NCBI GenBank assembly: GCA_016928935.1
Contig: JAFGJU010000030.1
Span: forward strand, 1 to 6,008
From: Candidatus Eiseniibacteriota bacterium
GTDB lineage: Bacteria; Eisenbacteria; RBG-16-71-46; JAFGJU01
Direction: 5' to 3'
Length of the DNA: 6,008 nt
The notes under the pieces are model-generated. The model was not told the origin of the DNA and searched no databases. It was given only the letters and a program-made list of their open reading frames with translations. Shown here in pieces: positions 1 through 5,627 of the stretch. A program made the position numbers and the translations under genes. Positions within the stretch are counted from its first letter, which is position 1. Every line of letters starts with the position of its first letter.

Positions 1-1969
1 CGGCCGCCTGCTTGCCACCCGCTTGTTTCGACGCGGCCTTCTTCCTGGCCGCTTCCTCCTTCATACGCGCTATCTCTTCCGGCGTGAACTTCCTCTTGCA
101 TACCCCCGCCGGACACTTCTTGTCCCGTATGTGCGCCTCGTATTCGTGCCTGAAGTACCTGAGCGTCGTGAGCACCGGGTTGGGCGCTGTCTGTCCCAGC
201 CCGCACAGCGAGAGTGCCTTTATAGTCCCTGCCAGGGACTCCAGGTACTCTATGTCGCCTTCCTTGCCCTGTCCCGCACAGATCCGGCCGAGTATCTCGT
301 TCATGACGTGCGTGCCGATCCTGCACGGCGCGCACTTGCCGCACGACTCCGTCGCCGTGAACGTGAGGAAGTAACGGGCGATGTCCACCATGCACACCTT
401 GTCGTCCATCACTACCATGCCGCCGGACCCCATGATGGCGCCCGCCTCTGTCAAGCGTTCGTAGTCCACCGGCAGGTCCAGAAGACTCTCGGGCAGGCAT
501 CCGCCCGACGGGCCGCCGGTCTGAATGGCCTTGAACTGCCTGCCGTCCGGTATGCCGCCGCCGATGTCGTATATGATTTCGCGAAGCGTGATGCCCATGG
601 GCACTTCGATGAGCCCGCTGCGGGCAATCTTCCCCACGAGGGAGAACACCTTGGTGCCCTTGCTCTTCTCGGTCCCGAGCCCGGCATACCACGCGCCACC
701 CCTGGAGAGGATGACCGGGATGTTCGCCCACGTTTCGACGTTGTTGATGTTCGTGGGCTTGCCCCAGAGACCCGACTGAGCCGGGAAGGGCGGCCTGGGC
801 CTGGGCTCGCCGACCCTGCCCTCGATGGACGCCATCAGCGCCGTCTCCTCACCGCACACGAAGGCGCCCGCTCCCTTGCTGAGCTTGACTCTGAAGTTGA
901 AGCCGCTGCCCAGGATGTTTTCTCCCAGGAGGCCGTACTCTTCGGCCTGGCGAATGGCCTGATTGAGCTTCTCTATAGCAAGCGGATACTCGGCCCTCAC
1001 ATATATGTAGCCCTCGTTCGCGCCCACTGCGAAAGCGCCGATCGTCATACCCTCCAGCACGCTGTGCGGGTCGCCCTCCAGGACGCTTCTGTCCATGTAG
1101 GCGCCGGGGTCTCCTTCGTCGGCGTTACAGACGATGTACTTGACGTCCCCGGGCGCCTGGCGCGTGAACTGCCACTTGAGCCCCGTCGGGAAACCCGCCC
1201 CACCGCGACCCCGGAGGCCCGAGGTTTTGACCTCCTGGATGACCTTTTCGGGAGTGAGCTCGTTCAGGACCTTGAACAGCGTGAAATAACCGCCGCGGGC
1301 GATGTATTCGTCTATGCTGTCCGGGCTTATGATGCCGCAGTTGCGCAGCACTATTCGCATCTGCTTCTTGAAGAACGGTATGGTCTCGAAGGCCGGGACG
1401 TCCGAGAGCTCGGGTGCTGAGCCCGACGATGGGCCGCGCGATGGGCCGGGCGATGAACCTGCCGGTGAGCCGGACGGAGAGTTCCCGGGCGACCCCGCCG
1501 ACGGGCCGGACGATGAGCCTGACGAGCCCGAAGCAGAGCCGGCGCCGCGGCTCTTCTGTGCGCCGTCCGCCGCCTCGTGTATGCACATCCGGGTGCCGTC
1601 CACCGGGTTCTCGTCCTCTTCCGTCCTCAGGTAGAGCCACTCTTTCTTGACTTCCCCGGACGCGGTGGCGCGGACTATTTCCGCGGCCATGTCGGCGTTG
1701 ACGTTGGCGTAGGTCACCCTGGGTCCGCCCGGAACCACAACGTCCACGAGTGGCTCCCTGTGACATGAACCGATGCACCCCACGGGCAGTATGAGCGCGT
1801 CAAGGCCGACTTTCTTCGTTTCCTCTTGCAGGGCCTTCATCACGGGCCTGGCGCCCGTGGCAACGCCGCAGGACGCCATGCCGACCGAGATCTTGACCTT
1901 CTTCGGGTACAGCGTGGCAAGGCCTCTTGTCCTTGCAGCAGCGAGGTCTTCGAGAGAACGAATCTTCAT
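1..1969 (-). CDS. nuoF: NuoF/HydB-like NADH-binding flavoprotein subunit (C-terminus cut by window edge)
   Basis: This is the NAD(P)H-oxidising FMN/Fe-S subunit of a soluble complex I-like, hydrogenase or formate dehydrogenase module. I translated 656 residues; the frame is still open at base 1. Residues about 24-105 form a thioredoxin-like [2Fe-2S] domain (C34, C65, C69, motif GCIGSC). Residues about 139-188 are a Ser/Gly/Pro linker. The Nqo1/NuoF core follows, with the glycine-rich NADH/FMN motif at 251-266 (GLRGRGGAGFPTGLKW), CNADEGDPGA at 281-290, GAGAFVCGEETAL at 366-378 and PTNINNVET at 405-413. An SLBB-like part spans about 447-500. The [4Fe-4S] ligands are C543, C546, C549 (ESCGKCAPCR) and C589. 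A CPAGVC motif at 619-624 leads into a Lys/Ala-rich tail. The ATG at 1969 has GGGAG a few bases upstream and lies 24 nt after nuoE. The fused N-terminal ferredoxin domain favours a HydB/HndC-type over a simple NuoF subunit. The family call is secure; the parent complex is not, because the catalytic subunit is not in view. Confidence 0.93.
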   Translation of the reverse strand, partial: MKIRSLEDLAAARTRGLATLYPKKVKISVGMASCGVATGARPVMKALQEETKKVGLDALILPVGCIGSCHREPLVDVVVPGGPRVTYANVNADMAAEIVRATASGEVKKEWLYLRTEEDENPVDGTRMCIHEAADGAQKSRGAGSASGSSGSSSGPSAGSPGNSPSGSPAGSSPGPSRGPSSGSAPELSDVPAFETIPFFKKQMRIVLRNCGIISPDSIDEYIARGGYFTLFKVLNELTPEKVIQEVKTSGLRGRGGAGFPTGLKWQFTRQAPGDVKYIVCNADEGDPGAYMDRSVLEGDPHSVLEGMTIGAFAVGANEGYIYVRAEYPLAIEKLNQAIRQAEEYGLLGENILGSGFNFRVKLSKGAGAFVCGEETALMASIEGRVGEPRPRPPFPAQSGLWGKPTNINNVETWANIPVILSRGGAWYAGLGTEKSKGTKVFSLVGKIARSGLIEVPMGITLREIIYDIGGGIPDGRQFKAIQTGGPSGGCLPESLLDLPVDYERLTEAGAIMGSGGMVVMDDKVCMVDIARYFLTFTATESCGKCAPCRIGTHVMNEILGRICAGQGKEGDIEYLESLAGTIKALSLCGLGQTAPNPVLTTLRYFRHEYEAHIRDKKCPAGVCKRKFTPEEIARMKEEAARKKAASKQAGGKQAA
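1409..1555 (-). other. Ser/Gly/Pro-rich low-complexity linker within NuoF
   Basis: Residues about 139-187 of the NuoF-like protein consist almost entirely of Ser, Gly, Pro and Ala, with recurring GSP, GPS and SSG steps built from repeated GGC-CCR-TCG/TCA codons. It joins the N-terminal [2Fe-2S] domain to the flavin core and is predicted to be disordered. The reading frame on both sides matches the family, so this is an insertion in the protein and not a frameshift artefact. Confidence 0.85.
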
Positions 1970-1993
1970 CTGGCTCCCACGGTACTGGGGCGA

Positions 1994-2473
1994 CTAAGCG
2001 GTGCCGACTTCCTGCGTTCTGTAATTCTCCAGGATCTGAAGGGCTTTGTCCGGAGACGTGTGACCGTACACTTCGTCGTCCACCTTGATGACAGGCGCGA
2101 TGCTGCAACAGCCAAGGCACCTGACTTCCTCGATCGTGAACATCAGGTCCTCGGTCGTACCGGACGAATCAGCGTTGGTGCGCTTGCGCAGGTGGTCGAA
2201 GATCTCGCCTGCCCCTCGCACGTGACAGGCAGTCCCAAGGCACACACTCACCACGTGCTTGCCCTTCGGAATAAGGCTGAACGCGTTGTAGAAAGTGGCC
2301 ACGCTGAATACCCGACTGGCAGGCACTCCGATTCTGGAGCCGATGAGCACCATTGCCTCTTCGGGCAGGAAGCGGAACGCATCCTGGACGTCCTCCAGGA
2401 TGGCAATGAGGGACTCAGGAGCGGGTTTGTGACGCGAAAGAATACTATCCAGTCGTTCGAAGTCGAAGTACAT
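1994..2473 (-). CDS. nuoE: NuoE/HydC-like thioredoxin-fold [2Fe-2S] subunit
   Basis: This 159-residue protein has the normal length and architecture of the 24-kDa/NuoE family. A helical N-terminal part includes the family hallmark SVATFYNAF at about 57-65. The thioredoxin-like [2Fe-2S] domain follows, with ligands C78 and C83 (CLGTAC) and C119 and C123 (CLGCC); C122 is an extra cysteine beside the last ligand. It passes electrons between the flavoprotein and other clusters of an NADH-dependent complex, and should bind the NuoF-like subunit encoded 24 nt downstream. In HydABC-type bifurcating hydrogenases the order is also small [2Fe-2S] subunit, flavoprotein, catalytic subunit, so the latter is expected past base 1. 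The ATG at 2473 has a modest GAGAG 7 nt upstream. No low-complexity insertion is present, unlike in the other proteins here. The family assignment is firm; NuoE, HydC and HndA cannot be told apart from this gene alone. Confidence 0.94.
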   Translation of the reverse strand: MYFDFERLDSILSRHKPAPESLIAILEDVQDAFRFLPEEAMVLIGSRIGVPASRVFSVATFYNAFSLIPKGKHVVSVCLGTACHVRGAGEIFDHLRKRTNADSSGTTEDLMFTIEEVRCLGCCSIAPVIKVDDEVYGHTSPDKALQILENYRTQEVGTA

Positions 2474-2511
2474 ACTTGTGCTCTCAACGAGTTACGGACA
2501 CGTAATAGGCC

Positions 2512-2541
2512 ATCATACCACCCCAAGCAACTGGGGTTCAA
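2512..2541 (-). promoter_or_regulatory. Candidate SigA-type extended -10 promoter for nuoE-nuoF
   Basis: On the minus strand, TTGAAC (2541-2536) lies 18 nt from TATGAT (2517-2512). TATGAT matches the TATAAT consensus at 5 of 6 positions and is preceded by TGG, which gives an extended -10 (TGn). The -35 matches at 4 of 6. Transcription would start near 2505, leaving a leader of about 30 nt before the nuoE ATG. This comes from inspection alone. Confidence 0.5.
2521..2536. repeat. Short inverted repeat inside the nuoE promoter spacer
   Basis: CCCCA (2521-2525) and TGGGG (2532-2536) are inverted repeats separated by 6 nt. They fill most of the interval between the proposed -35 and -10 of the nuoE promoter. 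A repressor bound here would block polymerase, so it may be an operator. A 5-bp arm could also arise by chance in GC-rich DNA. Confidence 0.3.
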
Positions 2542-2582
2542 GCAATTTCTGCGGGGCGACAGGTTTTGCCAAGACCCCCTAC

Positions 2583-2613
2583 AAATTACTCAGTATACTG
2601 AGTAAAATTACTC
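2583..2613. promoter_or_regulatory. Candidate operator: perfect 20-bp palindrome plus third half-site
   Basis: TTACTCAGTATACTGAGTAA (2586-2605) is a perfect palindrome with no spacer. A further copy of the half-site, AAATTACTC, at 2605-2613 repeats the one at 2583-2591 in direct orientation, 22 bp apart, which is about two helical turns. The element is an AT-rich island in otherwise GC-rich DNA. It lies about 110 bp from the nuoE start and 107 bp from the methyltransferase start. It contains TATACT (2594-2599), a possible -10 for the plus-strand gene, although no good -35 is visible. The form fits a homodimeric winged-helix regulator; a redox-sensing Rrf2-type protein is one guess. It does not resemble the Rex site. 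Confidence 0.6.
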
Positions 2614-2628
2614 GGAAGCCTTCCGGAG
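2611..2628. repeat. Imperfect dyad upstream of the methyltransferase gene
   Basis: CTC-GGAAG-C-CTTCC-G-GAG forms two 8-nt arms around a single central base, with one unpaired G. It directly abuts the third half-site of the palindromic element. It could be a second protein-binding dyad or a small hairpin in the methyltransferase leader. No U-tract follows it, so it is not a terminator. Confidence 0.3.
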
Positions 2629-2701
2629 CGCGGCGGCGGGGCCGTGACAGTCGTGCCTCGCTCGCTGGCGGGCTGTTTGGAAAGCTGCCCAAGTAGGGGC
2701 T

Positions 2702-2705
2702 GAGG
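2702..2705 (+). promoter_or_regulatory. Ribosome binding site that decides the menG start
   Basis: GAGG lies 6 nt before the ATG at 2712. The alternative ATG at 2742 gives MNKS, the classic beginning of UbiE/MenG proteins, but has no Shine-Dalgarno sequence at a usable distance. The site therefore favours 2712 and an extra 10 residues, although homology would fit 2742 slightly better. Confidence 0.5.
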
Positions 2706-2711
2706 CGGGCC

Positions 2712-3605
2712 ATGACGGCCGCGTTGAGTCACATTCCTTGCATGAACAAGTCCATTCAGAAAATGTTTGAGCCGCTGGCCAGACGCTACGAGCTGCTCAA
2801 TCACATAATGACGTTCGGCATGGACACGCTCTGGCGGAAAGAGGCGCTAAGAATCGCGGCGGAGAATGTGGCGGCAGGCACCCCCGCCGACCCCCATGCT
2901 GACCTCAATACTGGCCCCAATGCCGACCTCAATACTGACCTCAACGCCACTCCGAGCCCCGGCGCCGGTTTCAGCTCTGTCCCCGCTCCCGAGCTCGGCC
3001 TCGGTGTTACCCCAGAACACGGCCGCGGCCTGGCGCGTCGAATCTGGCTCGACGTCTCCACCGGGACCGGCGAGATGGCCGACATGCTGAGCCGGCGGGC
3101 AGGCTCCGGCACGACCGTGCTGGCTGCGGACTTCTCGATTCAGATGCTGAGGGTGGCTGCGCGCAAGAAAAGCGCCCGCGCAGGAAGAATGCTCGTACTC
3201 GCAGCCGACGACGGGAGGCTTCCGTTTCGAGACGCCTCCGTCGACCTCGTCACGATATCGGTGGGCACGCGGAACCTCAATTCTTCACGAGACGCGCTTC
3301 TCTCTTGCTTCAGGGAGTTTTGCAGAGTCCTCCGGCCGGGCGGCCGCTTCGTGAACTTGGAGACGAGCCAGCCCCGCGCACGCGTAGTGCGTTGGCTCTT
3401 CCACGCCTACGTCAACTGGTTGGTGAGACCCGTGGCGTCCGCTCTCTCCGGACACAGGCCTGCGTACTCCTACCTGGCCGCCTCGATGTGCGGCTTCTAC
3501 GATGCGGAGGAGTTGGCGACCATTATCAGGGAAGCCGGGTTCTCGCGGGTAAAGGTCGCGCCCGTCCTGTTGGGCATAGCGGCCATTCACGTCGCACACA
3601 AGTGA
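2712..3605 (+). CDS. menG: UbiE/MenG-family quinone C-methyltransferase with repeat-bearing insertion
   Basis: This is a class I SAM-dependent methyltransferase of the UbiE/COQ5 type, expected to methylate demethylmenaquinone in the last step of menaquinone synthesis at the membrane face. It has 297 residues; the family usually has about 230-250. Visible family signatures are KMFEPLARRYELLNHIMTFG at 18-37, SAM motif I WLDVSTGTGEMA at 112-123, an acidic residue at the end of strand 2 (LAADFS, 137-142), the UbiE hallmark GTRNLNSSRDAL at 185-196, RVLRPGGRFVNLETSQP at 205-221, and the C-terminal YSYLAASM and GIAAIHVAHK. The excess length is an insertion at about 51-108, between the N-terminal helices and the Rossmann fold, which includes a tandem tetrapeptide repeat. 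Motif I reads STGTG where CGTG or GGTG is usual. The gene diverges from nuoE and converges on the ABC operon. Menaquinone is the likeliest substrate if the host is Gram-positive, but the substrate cannot be read from sequence. Confidence 0.82.
   Translation: MTAALSHIPCMNKSIQKMFEPLARRYELLNHIMTFGMDTLWRKEALRIAAENVAAGTPADPHADLNTGPNADLNTDLNATPSPGAGFSSVPAPELGLGVTPEHGRGLARRIWLDVSTGTGEMADMLSRRAGSGTTVLAADFSIQMLRVAARKKSARAGRMLVLAADDGRLPFRDASVDLVTISVGTRNLNSSRDALLSCFREFCRVLRPGGRFVNLETSQPRARVVRWLFHAYVNWLVRPVASALSGHRPAYSYLAASMCGFYDAEELATIIREAGFSRVKVAPVLLGIAAIHVAHK
2889..2948 (+). repeat. Five tandem 12-bp units encoding a tetrapeptide repeat in MenG
   Basis: Five in-frame 12-bp units run end to end: GACCCCCATGCT, GACCTCAATACT, GGCCCCAATGCC, GACCTCAATACT and GACCTCAACGCC. 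They encode DPHA, DLNT, GPNA, DLNT and DLNA at residues 60-79. Units 2 and 4 are identical at the DNA level, which suggests recent duplication by slippage. The preceding 12 bases (GTPA) may be a decayed sixth unit. Confidence 0.85.
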
Positions 3606-3656
3606 CGCCGTCAGCTCTCGACACGAATGAGCCACAATGGAGGCGCGAGGAGTCGC

Positions 3657-5609
3657 CTACTGTCCCCAGTCTCTTCCGACTTCGTCCTCGAGCTTCCCCA
3701 GCTCATAGAGCGTGTGGTAAACGCCGCGCTTTTCCACGAGCTCGTCGTGCGTGCCGCGCTCCACGATGGCGCCGTGCTCCAGGACCAGTATCTGATTGGC
3801 CTTCTCCAGAGTCGCCGCCCTGTGAGATACGATCAGTGTGATGCAGGTCGGGAATACCTGGCGGAGGCCGTCCCACAGCGCGGCCTCCGTCTGAGCATCC
3901 AGGCTCGCGGTGCAGTCGTCAAGAATCAATATCCCGGGCCTCCCGGCGAGAGCCCGCGCGAGAGCCACGCGCTGCTTCTGTCCTCCGGAAATCGTGACGC
4001 CGCGCTGTCCGATCTTGGTCTTGAGCCCGTCCGGGAAGACGTAGATCTCCTGCATGAGCCTGGCGACCTCCGCCGCCCTCACGACGTCGTCGTCCGTGAC
4101 CCAGTCTCTGTGGAACTTTATGTTGTTCTCTATGGTGTCCGAGAAGAGGAGCGCCTCCTGCGGCACGCATCCGACCAGCCGCCTCAGCGAATCGAGGCTC
4201 AGCTCGTTCGCCGCCGTGCCGTTCAGCATGATGCGCCCGCCGGTTGGGTCTATGAGCCGCGGTATCAGGTTCACGACGCTCGACTTCCCCGAGCCTACCC
4301 TGCCCACGAGGGCCACCATCTCGCCGGGTTTCACCTCGAAGCTCACCCGGTCGAGCACCTTCCTGCCGCTGGGATATACCAGTGACACGTCTTCGAACCG
4401 GAGCACTCCGCGGAAGGCCGGAGCGGGGACAGCGGGCATCGCGCTTAGTGCTGCAACTCTCCGAGCGGCCTCCGGAGCGGTTCCGGCTGCAACCAGGCCC
4501 TTCGTGGTGGCGGCTTCTTGCTGCTGCTCGGCGTCAGTGGGGACAGCCGGGCCACCCGCGGCAGCGCCGTCTGCCGCCCCGCCGTCAGCGCCCTCCGGCG
4601 CAACGTGCATCAGCGCCAGCGTCTTCGGGCTGGGCACCTCCGTTATCTCCGGCTCCACGTCTTCCATGCCGTTCATCCTGCGTATGGACACACCGGCGCG
4701 CTTTCCCATCACGAAGAACGTGCCGATGTCGTACATCGGGAACACAAGCATCAGCACGTAGGCGTCGAACGCCACCAGTGTGCCCAGCGACAGCGTCCCG
4801 TCCATCGCCATCTTGCCTCCCACCAGGAGCACGATGACCACACCGAACTGCCAGATGTAGCCGTACATGGACTGGACGATCGTACCGACCTTCACTGCGT
4901 CTATCTCGGCCTTCCGGCGCCTGGCCATGACTTCGTGGAAGCTCTTCTGCTGCGACCTCTCACGGCCGTAGGCCTTGACCACTCGGATGCCGGAGAAACA
5001 CGCCTCCATATGGTCGTTCACGTCGGATATTCTCCTCTGCAACCTCTCGTACCGGCTCTCCACAGCCGACGCCGTCGCCATGAAGATGACTATGAGAATC
5101 GGCAGCGGCCCCACCGCGGCCAGCGTCAGCGTCGGGTTGAGCCGTATCATGACCGCCAGGCCGAACACGATCATGCACAGCGCCTCCACGGTCCTGAAGA
5201 TGCCCGAGCACACGAACCACGGCAGCTTCATGTCTGTGCTCAGGTCGTCGGTCAGGCGCGTGACGATGTCGCCAGTCCGGAACTTCTGGAAGAAGCCCCT
5301 GCCCAGTCGGATGATGTGCTCGAACATCCTCTGCCTCAAATCGCGCTCCAGCCGGATGTTCGTCCACGCCCTGGTGCCCATCATGAACGAGTAGGCAACG
5401 AAGTTGACGAATCCCACCGCAATCAGGTAGAGGATGTTCCTTGCAATGAATTCGGAGCTCGCCCTGCTGGTGATCCCGTCTATGACCGCGCGCAGGAAGT
5501 ACGGGTACGCCACGGCCAACGCCGCGTTCAGGACGGACATCACCACCAGGAACGCGGCCAGCCGCTTCTTCTTCCGCCATATTTCGAAAAGCCATTTCAT
5601 TGTTCTCAT
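3657..5609 (-). CDS. Heterodimeric ABC exporter half with degenerate ATPase site (YheI/TM287-like)
   Basis: This 650-residue type IV (type I exporter) ABC protein has six membrane segments fused to an ATPase. Transmembrane helices lie at roughly 17-38, 56-78, 132-155, 160-180, 250-268 and 275-300. The nucleotide-binding domain starts near 401, with Walker A GRVGSGKSS (436-444), Q-loop Q484, signature SGGQ (541-544), Walker B ILILDD (560-565) and H-loop H596. The residue after the Walker B aspartate is D565 in place of the catalytic glutamate. This marks the non-catalytic half of heterodimeric exporters such as TM287/288 or BmrC/D. An Ala-rich linker of about 65 residues separates the two domains, making it longer than the usual 580 or so. 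GGAGG sits 9 nt before the ATG at 5609; a second ATG three codons later is less well placed. It lies 18 nt behind its partner gene. Substrate unknown; multidrug or lipid-like export is typical of the family. Confidence 0.92.
   Translation of the reverse strand: MRTMKWLFEIWRKKKRLAAFLVVMSVLNAALAVAYPYFLRAVIDGITSRASSEFIARNILYLIAVGFVNFVAYSFMMGTRAWTNIRLERDLRQRMFEHIIRLGRGFFQKFRTGDIVTRLTDDLSTDMKLPWFVCSGIFRTVEALCMIVFGLAVMIRLNPTLTLAAVGPLPILIVIFMATASAVESRYERLQRRISDVNDHMEACFSGIRVVKAYGRERSQQKSFHEVMARRRKAEIDAVKVGTIVQSMYGYIWQFGVVIVLLVGGKMAMDGTLSLGTLVAFDAYVLMLVFPMYDIGTFFVMGKRAGVSIRRMNGMEDVEPEITEVPSPKTLALMHVAPEGADGGAADGAAAGGPAVPTDAEQQQEAATTKGLVAAGTAPEAARRVAALSAMPAVPAPAFRGVLRFEDVSLVYPSGRKVLDRVSFEVKPGEMVALVGRVGSGKSSVVNLIPRLIDPTGGRIMLNGTAANELSLDSLRRLVGCVPQEALLFSDTIENNIKFHRDWVTDDDVVRAAEVARLMQEIYVFPDGLKTKIGQRGVTISGGQKQRVALARALAGRPGILILDDCTASLDAQTEAALWDGLRQVFPTCITLIVSHRAATLEKANQILVLEHGAIVERGTHDELVEKRGVYHTLYELGKLEDEVGRDWGQ
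4419..4622 (-). other. Ala/Gly-rich linker between membrane and ATPase domains
   Basis: Residues about 330-397 of the ABC protein are rich in Ala, with Gly, Pro, Glu and Gln, and include a QQQ run. They separate the end of the sixth membrane helix region (ISGSTSS-free coding strand, reading RMNGMEDVEPEI at 311-322) from the first ATPase strand (LRFEDVSLVYPSG, 403-415). Related exporters pass between these points in only a few residues, so this is an insertion. Confidence 0.8.
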
Positions 5610-5627
5610 GGTCCAATCCCTCCGGGT

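Noticed and set aside
23..1420. Long open plus-strand frame of 465 codons opposite the NuoF gene
   Set aside because: It is antisense to a gene with complete family motifs. Its translation is Arg/Ala/Leu-rich with no recognisable domain, as expected from an open antisense frame in GC-rich coding DNA.
1125..1778. Minus-strand frame of 217 codons overlapping NuoF
   Set aside because: It is out of frame with the NuoF motifs; the translation is Arg/Gly-rich and shows no domain.
2566..2599. Plus-strand promoter TTGCCA with TATACT ahead of menG
   Set aside because: The spacing is 22 nt, too long for a SigA promoter; TATACT alone inside the palindrome is kept only as a remark.
2583..2613. Palindrome as a Rex (NADH-sensing) operator
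   Set aside because: The arms TTACTCAGTA do not resemble the TTGTGAA/TTCACAA arms of Rex sites, although the redox context made it worth checking.
3606..3656. Possible bidirectional terminator between the converging menG and ABC genes
   Set aside because: Only a 4-bp GCGA/TCGC arm around GGAG is visible, with no U-tract on either strand; too weak to call.
3627..4761. Two overlapping plus-strand frames of 252 and 235 codons opposite the ABC gene
   Set aside because: They are antisense to the ATPase domain with its Walker, signature and H-loop motifs; neither has recognisable features.
4960..5616. Minus-strand frame of 218 codons overlapping the ABC membrane domain
   Set aside because: It is a shifted frame of the same strand; its composition is polar and lacks membrane helices, while the other frame has all expected exporter features.
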